Shown piece by piece: positions 1 to 6,950 of a DNA stretch of 28,740 bases. Below the pieces are notes generated by a model that was not told where the DNA came from, searched no databases, and worked only from the letters and a program-made list of their open reading frames with translations. Within the stretch, counting starts at the first letter, position 1; each line of letters begins with the position of its first letter. The stretch lies in contig CAYLNM010000039.1 in assembly GCA_964385045.1 (NCBI GenBank), positions 1-28,740 of the forward strand. Reading direction: 5' to 3'. The translations under genes and the position numbers were made by a program. The stretch is from CAYLNM01 sp964385045 (lineage in GTDB: Bacteria > Planctomycetota > Phycisphaerae > Phycisphaerales > SM1A02).

Positions 1-152
1 CGGACGGTGGGGGCTCGGACGGTGGGGGCTCGGGCGGCGAAGGCGGCGAGCGCTCGGGCGGCGGACGCGATCGCAGCTCGGGCGGCGGACGCGATCGGAG
101 CTCGGGCAGCGGACGCGAAGTGGACGGCGGGCCCGGCCGCGTCGACGGCTGA
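1..152 (+). CDS. Possible C-terminal tail of an unidentified protein (5' end outside window)
   Basis: Reading from base 3, an open frame enters from the left edge and stops at TGA 150-152. It encodes about 49 residues that are almost all Gly, Ser, Arg and Asp, with repeats of the type GGGRDRSS. Such tails occur at the C-termini of RNA helicases and other RNA-binding proteins, but nothing here identifies the protein. Direct repeats of 15 bp (2-31) and 24 bp (57-118) underlie the repeats. Another frame, Ala-rich, stays open to 258 and cannot be excluded. The Gly/Ser frame is preferred because its composition looks like a real low-complexity tail. Confidence is low because no domain is visible. 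Confidence 0.3.
   Translation, partial: DGGGSDGGGSGGEGGERSGGGRDRSSGGGRDRSSGSGREVDGGPGRVDG
57..118. repeat. 24-bp tandem repeat, about 2.6 copies
   Basis: A 24-bp unit, with core gcggacgcgatcg, occurs at 57-80 and 81-104 and partially at 105-118. Two copies of a 15-bp unit at 2-31 precede it. It lies in the presumed Gly/Ser/Arg-rich tail of a gene entering from the left. Confidence 0.7.
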
Positions 153-274
153 GACCCGACGTCGCGAACGACCGCGCGACCATCCGCCGTCGGCGGCGGC
201 GACGGCGGCAGCGTCGGCGCCGGCGGACCCGTCGGCCGAGGCGCCGACCACCGGCTGACTGGCGGCGGGCCGGC

Positions 275-547
275 TCATCCGCCGCCACCGAACGCCAGCG
301 ACAGCAGGAAGGCCTCGGCGAGCACCGCGGCGGCGCAGACGAGCAGGAAGATCAGCATGCGGATGCCCTCCTGCCAGTCCTCGACGAGCTCGCCGCGCCA
401 GAACGAGAACCAGTCGGGCTGGATCGCGAACCGGACGCTCTCCTTGAAGCCGTCCCACCCCCCGAACACCCAGCGTCCGGCGAGCAGGAAGACGGGCACG
501 TTGAGGACCACCAGGACGATCCACGCCCAGATCGGCAGGTCGAACAC
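275..547 (-). CDS. Small membrane protein, hypothetical (90 aa)
   Basis: The function is not recognised. The 90-aa product has two clear hydrophobic segments, at about residues 7-27 and 63-84. They are separated by a soluble loop rich in Trp and acidic residues (around FSFWRGELVEDWQEG), and the protein ends in a Gly run. This predicts a small inner-membrane protein with both ends on the same side. The start is a GTG at 547, chosen because GGAG lies 7 bases upstream. A TAGGCT box 42 bases upstream may be the -10 element. Amphipathic loop plus two helices, and the matching Shine-Dalgarno sequence, argue that it is real rather than chance. It could be a subunit or assembly factor of a larger membrane complex, but no partner is visible. 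Confidence 0.65.
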   Translation of the reverse strand: MFDLPIWAWIVLVVLNVPVFLLAGRWVFGGWDGFKESVRFAIQPDWFSFWRGELVEDWQEGIRMLIFLLVCAAAVLAEAFLLSLAFGGGG

Positions 548-588
548 GGTCGGGCTCCGGTGAACGTCTCTTCGGCGCCGGCGGGCCC

Positions 589-594
589 AGCCTA
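589..594 (-). promoter_or_regulatory. Putative -10 element TAGGCT
   Basis: TAGGCT on the minus strand, 42 bases upstream of the GTG start of the 90-aa membrane protein. It matches boxes seen before the A2M operon, the 462-aa gene and the ankyrin gene. No convincing -35 box is seen 16-18 bases further upstream. Confidence 0.35.
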
Positions 595-727
595 GCGGGC
601 GCGGCGTCGCGGCAGACGTCCCGGTTGCGAGGCCGCCGGGACAGGTCGCGGCGGACGGCGCGGCCGGTGCGGCGCGGGACGGGAAGCCGATCGCGGGGCG
701 GGCGGGGGCGGGCCGGTGCCGCCCGTG

Positions 728-763
728 CCGCCGGGGCCGCCGGGGCCGCCGGGGCCGCCGGGG
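728..763. repeat. 9-bp tandem repeat, 4 copies
   Basis: Four perfect copies of ccgccgggg, immediately beyond the stop codon of the zinc-ribbon membrane protein. It is non-coding on present evidence. The same 9-bp periodicity recurs inside pbpC, the A2M gene and the CobW gene. Confidence 0.85.
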
Positions 764-768
764 CCGGC

Positions 769-1110
769 TCAGCGGAACGTATCACGCGTCGCGTACGCGG
801 GCTCGAGCCAGCGGACGGCGCGGCGCGAGCGCGGCGGCGGAAAGGCCGCGACCGGACGACGCGGCGCGTCGCACTCCGGGCAGCGATCCTGCACCGGGAG
901 GAGGTCGTGTCCGCACTCGACGCATCGCCCGCCCTCGCGGCGGCGGCGATCCCGGCGGTCGTGCACGAGGTCGACGAGCGTCTCGATCGCCCACGCCACG
1001 AGCACCGCGCCGCCGACCCAGAGGATGGGACCGCCGCGCCCGATCGACGCCACGAAGACGACGGGCAGCACGAAGAGGCCGACGAACAGGACCAGCAGCG
1101 GGGCGATCAT
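769..1110 (-). CDS. Small membrane protein with C-terminal zinc ribbon (113 aa)
   Basis: Two hydrophobic helices (about residues 2-23 and 29-48) are followed by a short Arg-rich stretch. Then comes a zinc-ribbon-like knuckle: CVEC at 63-66 and CPEC at 77-80, with the family-typical GHDL after the first pair. Membrane proteins carrying a C-x2-C...C-x2-C motif of the type C-x-E-C-G-(Y/H)-D-L are common in planctomycetes, and their functions are mostly unknown. The motif is the main evidence that this is a true gene. The start is the ATG at 1108-1110, directly before the first helix. The frame is open far upstream, but that part is Ala/Arg/Pro-rich without recognisable structure. A weak GGAG lies about 12 bases upstream of the start. 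Confidence 0.65.
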   Translation of the reverse strand: MIAPLLVLFVGLFVLPVVFVASIGRGGPILWVGGAVLVAWAIETLVDLVHDRRDRRRREGGRCVECGHDLLPVQDRCPECDAPRRPVAAFPPPRSRRAVRWLEPAYATRDTFR

Positions 1111-1486
1111 CGTCGGCTCGGGCTCCGGCTCGCGGACGGGAGCGGGGACGGCGGCACGGGAACGGGCGGGGGCGTGCGGGCCGACCGGCGGCCACGACGT
1201 CGCACGCGGTCCCACGAAGGCATGGGAACGTCCCTGAGGGGTCGATTCTCGCGCGACCTGAACGCCCGTGCCCGCGACGTGGCGGGCTCGGGGCCGAGGA
1301 TAGCCGGTAGGGTGGGGATCGGGAACGCGCCGACACGCCGACGCACCGACACGCCGACACGCCGACGCACCGAGGCTGCGACCGGCGACCGAGGGCGCGG
1401 CCGAGCGATGGCTGGGCTGAAACTCGCCCGCGGGCCCGGCGAAGAAGGCCGCGGCGCGAACGCTCACGAGCGACGGAGGAAGCCCG
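1111..1486. other. Divergent intergenic region with short repeats
   Basis: No gene is supported in these 376 bases. They lie between the leftward zinc-ribbon gene and the rightward 777-aa gene. At about 1330-1372 there are degenerate repeats of an 8-bp unit, cgccgaca. At 1308-1313 a TAGGGT box preceded by CCGG resembles the -10-like boxes of other genes in the window, but it would imply a leader of about 170 bases containing the repeat. Confidence 0.5.
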
Positions 1487-3820
1487 ATGCCTGGACGGCC
1501 GATCGCCCCCGATTCGACGAACGCGAGGACGGCGACCGGCCGGTCGATCCAGCCCCCGCCCCGGCGAGGGAGGTGGTGGCCCGCGGCGCGCGGCGCCGTC
1601 GTGCTCCTCGCGACGGCCGGGACGGTGACGACGGTCGGCGCCGTCCGCCCGGCTGCGGCAGCGGTGACCACGGCGACCGCGACGGACACGGCGGCCGCGG
1701 CGGCCGCGGCGGCCGTAGCGGCCGCGGCGACCACTGCGACCACGGCGACCGCGGCGGACGCAGCGAACGCAGCGAAAGCAGCGGCCGCGGCGCCCGCAAC
1801 CAGCAGGGCCGCGATCGAGACGGCGGCGACGATGACGCCGGCGCACGCGGCCGCCGCAGCGCCGGCTCGTCCGGCACCCGCCGCCGCGTCCGCGACCTGG
1901 CCGCACCCCGCGCGGATGCTCGCCGACGGGCCCGGAGTGCTCGCGGTGCTCGGGGTGCGGGACGGCGGCGACCGGCTGCTGCGGATGCGGGCGGACTGGC
2001 CGGACGGACCGGCAGCCGGTCCGCTCGGCGACGCGCTCGCCCAGGTGCCGAATCTCGGCGCGCTGCGGATCGGCCTCTTCGGACTGGCGATGGACGCGGG
2101 CACGGACCCGTGGACGGCGCTGGCCTCCGCGCTGGGCGATCGCCTGGCGATCGGGCTCTTCCCCGCCCCGGCGGACTCGGGCTCGGACGAGCCGCTCGCG
2201 GTCGCGATCGCGATGGCGACCGGCGAGCGGGCCGAGGTCCTCGACGTCGTGCTCGCGTCGGTCGCACGGCTGGTCGGCATCGAGCGGGGTGGACGCCTCG
2301 ATCCCGAGCGCTCGCTCGCCGTGGGCCGCGGTCGCCTGCTGCGAATCTCCCCCGAGCTGGCCATCGGGCGGCGTGGTCCCTATCTGATCGCGTCGCCGTC
2401 CAAGTCGGCGGTGCGGCAAGCGCTCGAGGCCCTGGATGACGCGGACGTGCCGGCGGCGATTCCGCCGCGGCTGCCCGAGTCCGTCGCAGAGCGGCCGGCG
2501 GGCCTCGCCCCGGCGGCCGGCGGGGCGCGGCACGACGGCGCCGCGGCCACGGGGCTCGTGCCCAGCGAGGCCGGGATCTGGCTGGAGCTCTCGCCGTCCG
2601 TCCTCGCGATGGGGACGGCCGAGGTGCCCGAGCGTCTCGACGATGCGGCCGCCGCGATCGTGGGCGGCGGCGTGACGCACGCGCTGGCCGCGGCGGAACG
2701 GGCGATCGCCTGGCTGTCGTGGGACGCCGACGCGCTGCGGCTCGGGATCGAGGCTCCGTCCCGCGCGGCGGTTCCGCCGGCGCACCGCGGCTTCGCCTTC
2801 GACCGCCCCGCCGGGGGCGACCTCGACGCCGCGGCCCTGCCGGGCTACCTCGGCGAAGTGCGGCTGCCCCGCGATCTGGCCGCGATCGTGCGGGACCGAG
2901 AGGCGATCATGACGATCGGGGCATCGGGACAGCTGATCGAGTTCGTGACGGGACTGTCGGCGGTGATGGGCGGCTTCGACGTGCTCGAGGAGGTCTTCGC
3001 CCGGCTCGACGGCCCGCTGCGCCTGGTGGCGGTGAACCGGCCGCCGCCCGCGGGGGACGGAGCGAACCGCGACGCGGGTGATGCACGCCGGCCGGTGCCG
3101 GAGCTGCCGATGCTGGCCCTGGAGCTGCCGGTGGCCGATCCCTCGCCGGACCTCGCCGACCGCGTGCGGAGCGCGACCCTGACCGCGATGGGCATCGTGA
3201 ACGTGGAGCGCGGCAACGTCGATCAACCGGGGCTCGTGATCGACGTCGACCGCATCGGCGACCTGCGCTACGTCTCCGGCCGCTTCCCCGATCCGCCGCC
3301 CGGCGTGACCCCGGACGTGATCGCGAACGTCGCCCCCGCGGTCGCGGTGCTCGACGGCCGCATCCTCGTGACGACGGACCCCGCGCTGCTGGAGGCGATC
3401 GTGCGACAGCTGGACGGGAGCACTTTCGCCGGCGACGATCGCGACGACGAGCGTGCGTCCGCCCGCGATCGGGCCGGCGGCAGTCGGGAGCGGGACGGCG
3501 ATCCCGAGCGCGGCGGCGACCGCATCCATCTCGACGGGCCCGCGGTGCACTCGTTGATCACCCGCAACCGCGAGACGCTCATCGCCGGCCGGATGGTCGA
3601 GGAGGGCGAGTCGCGCGTCCAGGCCGAGGCCTTCGTCGACCGGCTGCTGGCCGGCGTGGACCTCCTGCGCGACCTCGAGCTCCGCGTGCAGGTCGACGAT
3701 CGTGGTCTGCACGGACGACTGGCGGTGCGCCTGCGAACGGGGGCGACGGCCGGCGAGCCGGACGAGCGCCGGGCCGACGGGACAGCGTCCCGCCGCCGGG
3801 CGGCGGGGTCGCGGCGATGA
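1487..3820 (+). CDS. Exported protein of unknown function, large Ala-rich linker (777 aa)
   Basis: The function is not recognised. The N-terminus has a basic stretch (RRGRWW around 26-31), a hydrophobic core (about 36-53) and an Ala-rich cleavage region, so it is probably exported. Residues about 57-133 are an almost pure Ala/Thr linker. From about 138 to the end there is a globular region with repeated patterns such as GDRLAIGLFPAPA and LAVAIAMATGERAEVLD. These look like the self-evaluating alpha/beta domains of planctomycete secreted proteins, but I cannot assign a family. The ATG at 1487 has a strong GGAGGA 6 bases upstream. The stop overlaps the next start as ATGA, so translation is probably coupled to the DUF1800 protein and the two may work together. 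A long reverse-strand open frame over the same DNA is a GC-rich shadow. Confidence 0.8.
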   Translation: MPGRPIAPDSTNARTATGRSIQPPPRRGRWWPAARGAVVLLATAGTVTTVGAVRPAAAAVTTATATDTAAAAAAAAVAAAATTATTATAADAANAAKAAAAAPATSRAAIETAATMTPAHAAAAAPARPAPAAASATWPHPARMLADGPGVLAVLGVRDGGDRLLRMRADWPDGPAAGPLGDALAQVPNLGALRIGLFGLAMDAGTDPWTALASALGDRLAIGLFPAPADSGSDEPLAVAIAMATGERAEVLDVVLASVARLVGIERGGRLDPERSLAVGRGRLLRISPELAIGRRGPYLIASPSKSAVRQALEALDDADVPAAIPPRLPESVAERPAGLAPAAGGARHDGAAATGLVPSEAGIWLELSPSVLAMGTAEVPERLDDAAAAIVGGGVTHALAAAERAIAWLSWDADALRLGIEAPSRAAVPPAHRGFAFDRPAGGDLDAAALPGYLGEVRLPRDLAAIVRDREAIMTIGASGQLIEFVTGLSAVMGGFDVLEEVFARLDGPLRLVAVNRPPPAGDGANRDAGDARRPVPELPMLALELPVADPSPDLADRVRSATLTAMGIVNVERGNVDQPGLVIDVDRIGDLRYVSGRFPDPPPGVTPDVIANVAPAVAVLDGRILVTTDPALLEAIVRQLDGSTFAGDDRDDERASARDRAGGSRERDGDPERGGDRIHLDGPAVHSLITRNRETLIAGRMVEEGESRVQAEAFVDRLLAGVDLLRDLELRVQVDDRGLHGRLAVRLRTGATAGEPDERRADGTASRRRAAGSRR

Positions 3821-5241
3821 TGCGACGGCACGGATCGTCCGGCGCTTCCGCCGCCGCCCGCGCTTCCGCCGCGGCCGACGCTCGCGTCGCGGCCGCGCCC
3901 GCCGTCGCCTCGCTTGCCGAATGGCGGCCGTCGGCCGTCGAGCCGTGGGACGGCGAAGCGGCTGCCCACCTGCTGCGCCGCGCCGGCTTCCGGCCGTCGC
4001 TGGGCGAGATCGCGGCCGCGGTGGAGCGGGGACACGGCGAGACGGTGGACCGGCTGCTCGACGGTCGGCCGATCCTCGAGAACGCGGAACGATCCGCGCG
4101 GTCGCAGGCCCTCGCGCGGCTCGCCGGCACCGTCGCGATCAGCGAGGACATCGGCCGCCTGCGGCAGTGGTGGCTGATGCGGCTGGTCGCGACCGATGCG
4201 CCGCTGCACGCCCGTCTCACGCTGATGTGGCACGACCACTTCGCGGTCAGCAACGTGAAGGTGATGTCGGCGCCGCTCATGCAGCGCCATCTCGCGCTGC
4301 TCGAGCAGCACGCCCTCGGCGACTTCGGCGCGCTCTGCCGGTCGATCGCCCGCGATCCGGCGATGATCGCGTGGCTCGACGGCAACCGGAACGTCAACGG
4401 CCGCGCGAACGAGAACTTCGCGCGGGAGCTCCTCGAGCTGTTCATGCTCGGCCTCGGCGCGTACACGGAGCGCGACGTCCGGGAGGCCGCCCGCGCGTTC
4501 ACCGGCTGGCACCAGCGGTCCGGCCGCTTCCACTTCGCCCGCCTCCTGCACGACGACGGCGAGAAGTCGGTGCTCGGCCGCTCCGGCCGGCTGGACGGCG
4601 ACGACGTGATCGCCGCCGCGCTCGCCTCGCCCGCGTGCGGCCGGTTCCTCGGCGGCCGTCTGGCCCGCCTGCTGGTGCATCCCGAGCCGGGCGAGGCGCT
4701 CGTGGACGCGATCGCGGCGCGACTGCGGGAGACGGACTACGACGTCGGCGCGACGGTCGGCACCATCCTCCGCTCGCGAGCGTTCATGGCGCGGCCGAAT
4801 CGCCGCATGATCATCGCCACGCCCGCCGAGCAGGTGGCCGGCCTCGCCCGCGGCTTCGAGCTGCCGACCGTGGCGGGCCCGGTGCTGGAGCGGGCGACGA
4901 ACGCGATGGGCCAGCGACTGCTCGAGCCGCCCACGGTGGACGGCTGGCCGACGCAGCGCGGCTGGCTCGACCCGAGCCGGCTGCTGGCCCGGATCGACGC
5001 CGCCCGCCGCGCGGTGGCCCCGGAGCTGCTGGACGCCGGGGCGATGCGCCGGCGGCATGGGCTGCGCCGCCGCGGCGACGTGCTCGAGGCGGCCCGTCGC
5101 CTGACGGTGGGCGACGCCGCGCACCCCGACGTCGACGCTGCGCTGGAGACGGCCGCTCGCACCGCCGGCGACGACCTCGATCGACTGCTGCACCACGCCC
5201 TCGACGGCCTGGTGGTCCTCCCCGAGGACCAGTTCCTCTGA
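3817..5241 (+). CDS. DUF1800 family protein (474 aa)
   Basis: This matches the DUF1800 family, whose biochemical role is unknown. DUF1800 genes are commonly found beside DUF1501 genes in Planctomycetes and other bacteria. Typical features are the early AAHLLRRAGF motif (about residues 50-59), the central WHDHFAVS segment (about 142-149), the NENFARELLELFMLG block (about 203-217) and the following AARAFTGW motif (about 227-234). Length is normal for the family. There is no obvious signal peptide, although the first 40 residues are Ala-rich and low in structure. The start overlaps the stop of the preceding 777-aa gene by 4 bases. The DUF1501 gene begins 130 bases downstream. Confidence 0.93.
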   Translation: MMRRHGSSGASAAARASAAADARVAAAPAVASLAEWRPSAVEPWDGEAAAHLLRRAGFRPSLGEIAAAVERGHGETVDRLLDGRPILENAERSARSQALARLAGTVAISEDIGRLRQWWLMRLVATDAPLHARLTLMWHDHFAVSNVKVMSAPLMQRHLALLEQHALGDFGALCRSIARDPAMIAWLDGNRNVNGRANENFARELLELFMLGLGAYTERDVREAARAFTGWHQRSGRFHFARLLHDDGEKSVLGRSGRLDGDDVIAAALASPACGRFLGGRLARLLVHPEPGEALVDAIAARLRETDYDVGATVGTILRSRAFMARPNRRMIIATPAEQVAGLARGFELPTVAGPVLERATNAMGQRLLEPPTVDGWPTQRGWLDPSRLLARIDAARRAVAPELLDAGAMRRRHGLRRRGDVLEAARRLTVGDAAHPDVDAALETAARTAGDDLDRLLHHALDGLVVLPEDQFL

Positions 5242-5371
5242 CGCCGGCCGCCTTGGCCGCCGGCCGCCGCGGACGCCGGCCGTTCGCCCGTGCGGTCCGT
5301 CACCGACGACCTGCGCCACGTCACGGGCTGCCCGCCGCCCGTCGCCTCGCACCCGACTGAAGGAGCCGACC

Positions 5372-6766
5372 ATGGCCGACCGACCCGACCCCAATGCCCC
5401 GGCCGATCCGCCTGCCGATCGCCATTCGGTCGTCCCCGGCCGATCGTCGCTCGTGCGACCGTTCGGCGGCCCCGCGGCCGGTCTCTCCCGCCGCGGCTTC
5501 CTCGGCGCCGCCGCCGGCATCGGCCTGCTCTCGTCCGGGGCGTCGATGCCCGGCTTTCTCGCCGCCACCGCGCGGGCAGCGGCTCCCGCGTCCGGCCCCG
5601 GGGCGCTCGACCGCCGCATCCTGGTGATCGTGCAGCTCACCGGCGGCAACGACGGCCTCAACACCGTGGTGCCCCACCGCGACGACCGCTACCACCGGGC
5701 GCGGCCGACGCTGCGGGTGCCCTCGCGCGAGGTGCTGCCGGTGACGGACGATCTCGGCCTGCACCCGGCCCTCGGCGGACTGCACCGCCTGCACGAGGAC
5801 GGGCGGCTCGGCGTGATCATGAACGTCGGCTACCCCCATCCCGACCGCTCGCACTTCCGGTCGATGGACATCTGGCACGCCTGCACGAGCGGGGCGGACG
5901 TGGGCGACACCGGGTGGCTCGGCCGACTCGCCGACCGCGAGGGCCGGCCGCTCGCGGCGTGGGTGGACGAGACCGCCCCCGGCCTCGCGGTGCGGGGGCG
6001 GGAGGTCGTCGCCGCCTCGGTGGGCCGGCTCGAGGACCTGCCCGACGGCGGCGACCTCGACACGATCCGCCGCGGCGCGGCGGGCGAGCGCGGCCCGGCC
6101 GAGGACGACCTGGAGTTCGTGCGGCGGACCGCGGTGGCGTCGGTGCGGCAGGCCGAGCGTCTGCGGCGGGTGCGAGCGGAGCTGGCGGACGCAGCCTCGC
6201 CGCGGGGCGGCGGGACGAGCGGGGGCGGCGGCTCCGCCACCTATCCCGAGGCCCCGCTCGGGCGGCGGCTGCGGCGGGTGGCCGCCCTGATCGCCGCGGA
6301 CTTCGGGCCGCGGGTCTACTACGTCACGCACGACGGATTCGACACCCACGCGCGGCAGGACCAGAGCCACGAGGGGCTCCTTCGGACGCTCGGCGACTCC
6401 GTGGCCGCGTTCCAGGCGGACGTCGAGCGGCGGGGCATCGCGGACCGCGTCCTGCTCATGACCTTCAGCGAGTTCGGTCGGCGGATCGCCGAGAACGGCA
6501 GCCGCGGCACCGATCACGGGGCGGCGGCGCCGCTGTTCGTGGTCGGCGGCGGCATCCGGCCCGGCGTCCACGGCGGCCCGCCCGACCTCGCGGCGGCCGA
6601 GGGCCGCGGCCGCTCGATGATGGCTGCCGCGGCGGGCGTGGACGGCGACGTCCCCTACGAGACGGACTTCCGCTCGGTGTACGCCGCGGTGCTGGAGGAC
6701 TGGCTCGGGCTCGACCGAGCCGGGGTGGTCCCCGCCGGGCACCCCGGGGTGCCGCTGGTCGGGTGA
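5372..6766 (+). CDS. Tat-exported DUF1501 family protein (464 aa)
   Basis: The N-terminus carries a twin-arginine signal, SRRGFLG at residues 39-45, followed by a hydrophobic core and a small-residue cleavage region near 65-72. Export folded through the Tat pathway is therefore likely. The mature part begins with the DUF1501 hallmark QLTGGNDGLNTVVP (88-101) and continues with the expected YYVTHDGFDTHARQD and TFSEFGRR blocks. These metal-binding-like motifs relate the family to sulfatases/alkaline phosphatases; no reaction is established. The ATG at 5372 has AGGAG 6 bases upstream. Genes for DUF1800 and DUF1501 proteins usually travel together, as here, and presumably act together at the cell surface. 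Confidence 0.93.
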   Translation: MADRPDPNAPADPPADRHSVVPGRSSLVRPFGGPAAGLSRRGFLGAAAGIGLLSSGASMPGFLAATARAAAPASGPGALDRRILVIVQLTGGNDGLNTVVPHRDDRYHRARPTLRVPSREVLPVTDDLGLHPALGGLHRLHEDGRLGVIMNVGYPHPDRSHFRSMDIWHACTSGADVGDTGWLGRLADREGRPLAAWVDETAPGLAVRGREVVAASVGRLEDLPDGGDLDTIRRGAAGERGPAEDDLEFVRRTAVASVRQAERLRRVRAELADAASPRGGGTSGGGGSATYPEAPLGRRLRRVAALIAADFGPRVYYVTHDGFDTHARQDQSHEGLLRTLGDSVAAFQADVERRGIADRVLLMTFSEFGRRIAENGSRGTDHGAAAPLFVVGGGIRPGVHGGPPDLAAAEGRGRSMMAAAAGVDGDVPYETDFRSVYAAVLEDWLGLDRAGVVPAGHPGVPLVG

Positions 6767-6812
6767 GGGTAGGGGTGCAGGTGAGGACGCCGACGCCCGC
6801 GTCGACCGGGTC

Positions 6813-6950
6813 ACCGTGAACCGCACCGACGCGCTGCGGATGGCGACGGCTATGGCTGCGGAGCCACGGTGGACCGCGCCGACGCGCTGCGGACGGCGAC
6901 GCCTACGGCCGCGGAGCCACGGTGAACCGCACCGACGCGCTACGGACGCC
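6813..6950. repeat. 53-bp tandem repeat, about 2.6 copies, overlapping the 3' end of pbpC
   Basis: Copies start at 6813, 6866 and 6919 with a spacing of exactly 53 bases. The third is cut near 6950. The first two full copies differ at several positions. The copy from 6919 is inside the pbpC coding region (encoding the segment around VRSASVRFTV on the minus strand), and the stop codon of pbpC at 6903-6905 falls in the middle copy. Because 53 is not a multiple of 3, each copy is read in a different frame. This looks like an expansion of the 3' end of pbpC into the convergent intergenic space. Confidence 0.85.

Noticed and set aside
716..790. Collagen-like Gly-Pro-Pro run in a rightward frame
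   Set aside because: It is only the 9-bp repeat read in one frame, beyond the stop of the real leftward gene.
625..2439. A rightward open frame of 604 codons
   Set aside because: It overlaps the zinc-ribbon gene and the 777-aa gene in other frames and is almost wholly Arg/Gly/Asp low-complexity. A GC-driven shadow.
782..3712. A leftward open frame of 976 codons across the 777-aa gene
   Set aside because: Composition is Arg/His/Gly-rich without signal or domain. The rightward frame has a Shine-Dalgarno sequence, a signal peptide and an ATGA junction with DUF1800.
3268..5664. A leftward open frame of 798 codons over DUF1800
   Set aside because: The rightward strand encodes an unmistakable DUF1800 protein. 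The antisense product has no recognisable features.
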